A stretch of 22,981 nucleotides of DNA. Source: CAVLCC01 sp963661535. GTDB taxonomy: Bacteria > Actinomycetota > Coriobacteriia > Coriobacteriales > CADBOM01. The position numbers and the translations under genes are program-made. Location: the NCBI GenBank assembly GCA_963661535.1, contig CAVLCC010000033.1, positions 1 to 22,981 of the forward strand, in the 5' to 3' direction. The notes below the pieces were generated by a model. The model had not been told where the DNA came from, did not search any database, and saw nothing but the letters and a program-made list of their open reading frames with translations. Positions 22,965 through 22,981 of this stretch are shown piece by piece. Numbering within the stretch: the stretch's first letter is position 1; every line of letters begins with the position of its first letter.

Positions 22965-22981
22965 TCATGCAACTATCACCA

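Overview
The window is AT-rich, gene-dense and carries single-copy housekeeping genes of a bacterium. Glutamyl-tRNA synthetase, a GluQ-type paralogue, p-aminobenzoate synthesis, MetF, a GCS2-type glutamate-cysteine ligase, non-pyrrolysine MttB and URO-D family methyltransferase-like enzymes, MFS transporters and an FMN-type glutamate synthase occur together. This suggests an anaerobic, probably gut-associated organism. A low-GC member of the Coriobacteriia (Actinomycetota) or a Clostridia-like lineage fits best. That placement is inferred from family content only, because no rRNA is present. No tRNA, rRNA, CRISPR array or insertion sequence was seen.

Layout. 1-142 (-) is the start of a secreted protein, cut by the window edge, with an 8-G run near its start. 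143-590 is non-coding. 591-2108 (+) holds a small PQ-loop/SemiSWEET-like membrane protein and a family 2 glycosyltransferase. 2163-5328 (-) is a pabA-pabB-pabC operon making p-aminobenzoate for folate. Its leader (5329-5447) has an intrinsic terminator and a second hairpin that covers the pabA ribosome binding site. 5738-8911 (-) is gshA-like then gltX. 9208-13917 (+) is a module of a TetR-like regulator, MFS transporter, MttB-family methyltransferase and a second TetR-like paralogue, with a perfect 18-bp palindrome upstream of the transporter. 13941-17834 (-) holds gluQ, metF and a PucR-type regulator. 18058-20357 (-) is an MFS transporter followed by a URO-D family protein. 20842-22431 (+) is an FMN-dependent glutamate synthase-like protein behind a leader that can fold into a three-way junction. 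22561-22964 (-) is a frameshifted small gene at the right edge.

How the genes may work together. Several genes touch one-carbon metabolism: pabABC feeds tetrahydrofolate, MetF handles methyl-THF, and MttB and URO-D family enzymes typically move methyl groups to or from corrinoid proteins. Two loci share the same design, one MFS transporter plus one methyltransferase-superfamily enzyme plus nearby regulators. Neither has a corrinoid protein or activator gene beside it, so their substrates and partners cannot be read from this window. The most promising leads are the pabA leader, the TetR/MttB module with its palindromes, the structured leader at 20674-20825 and the G-run in the secreted protein.
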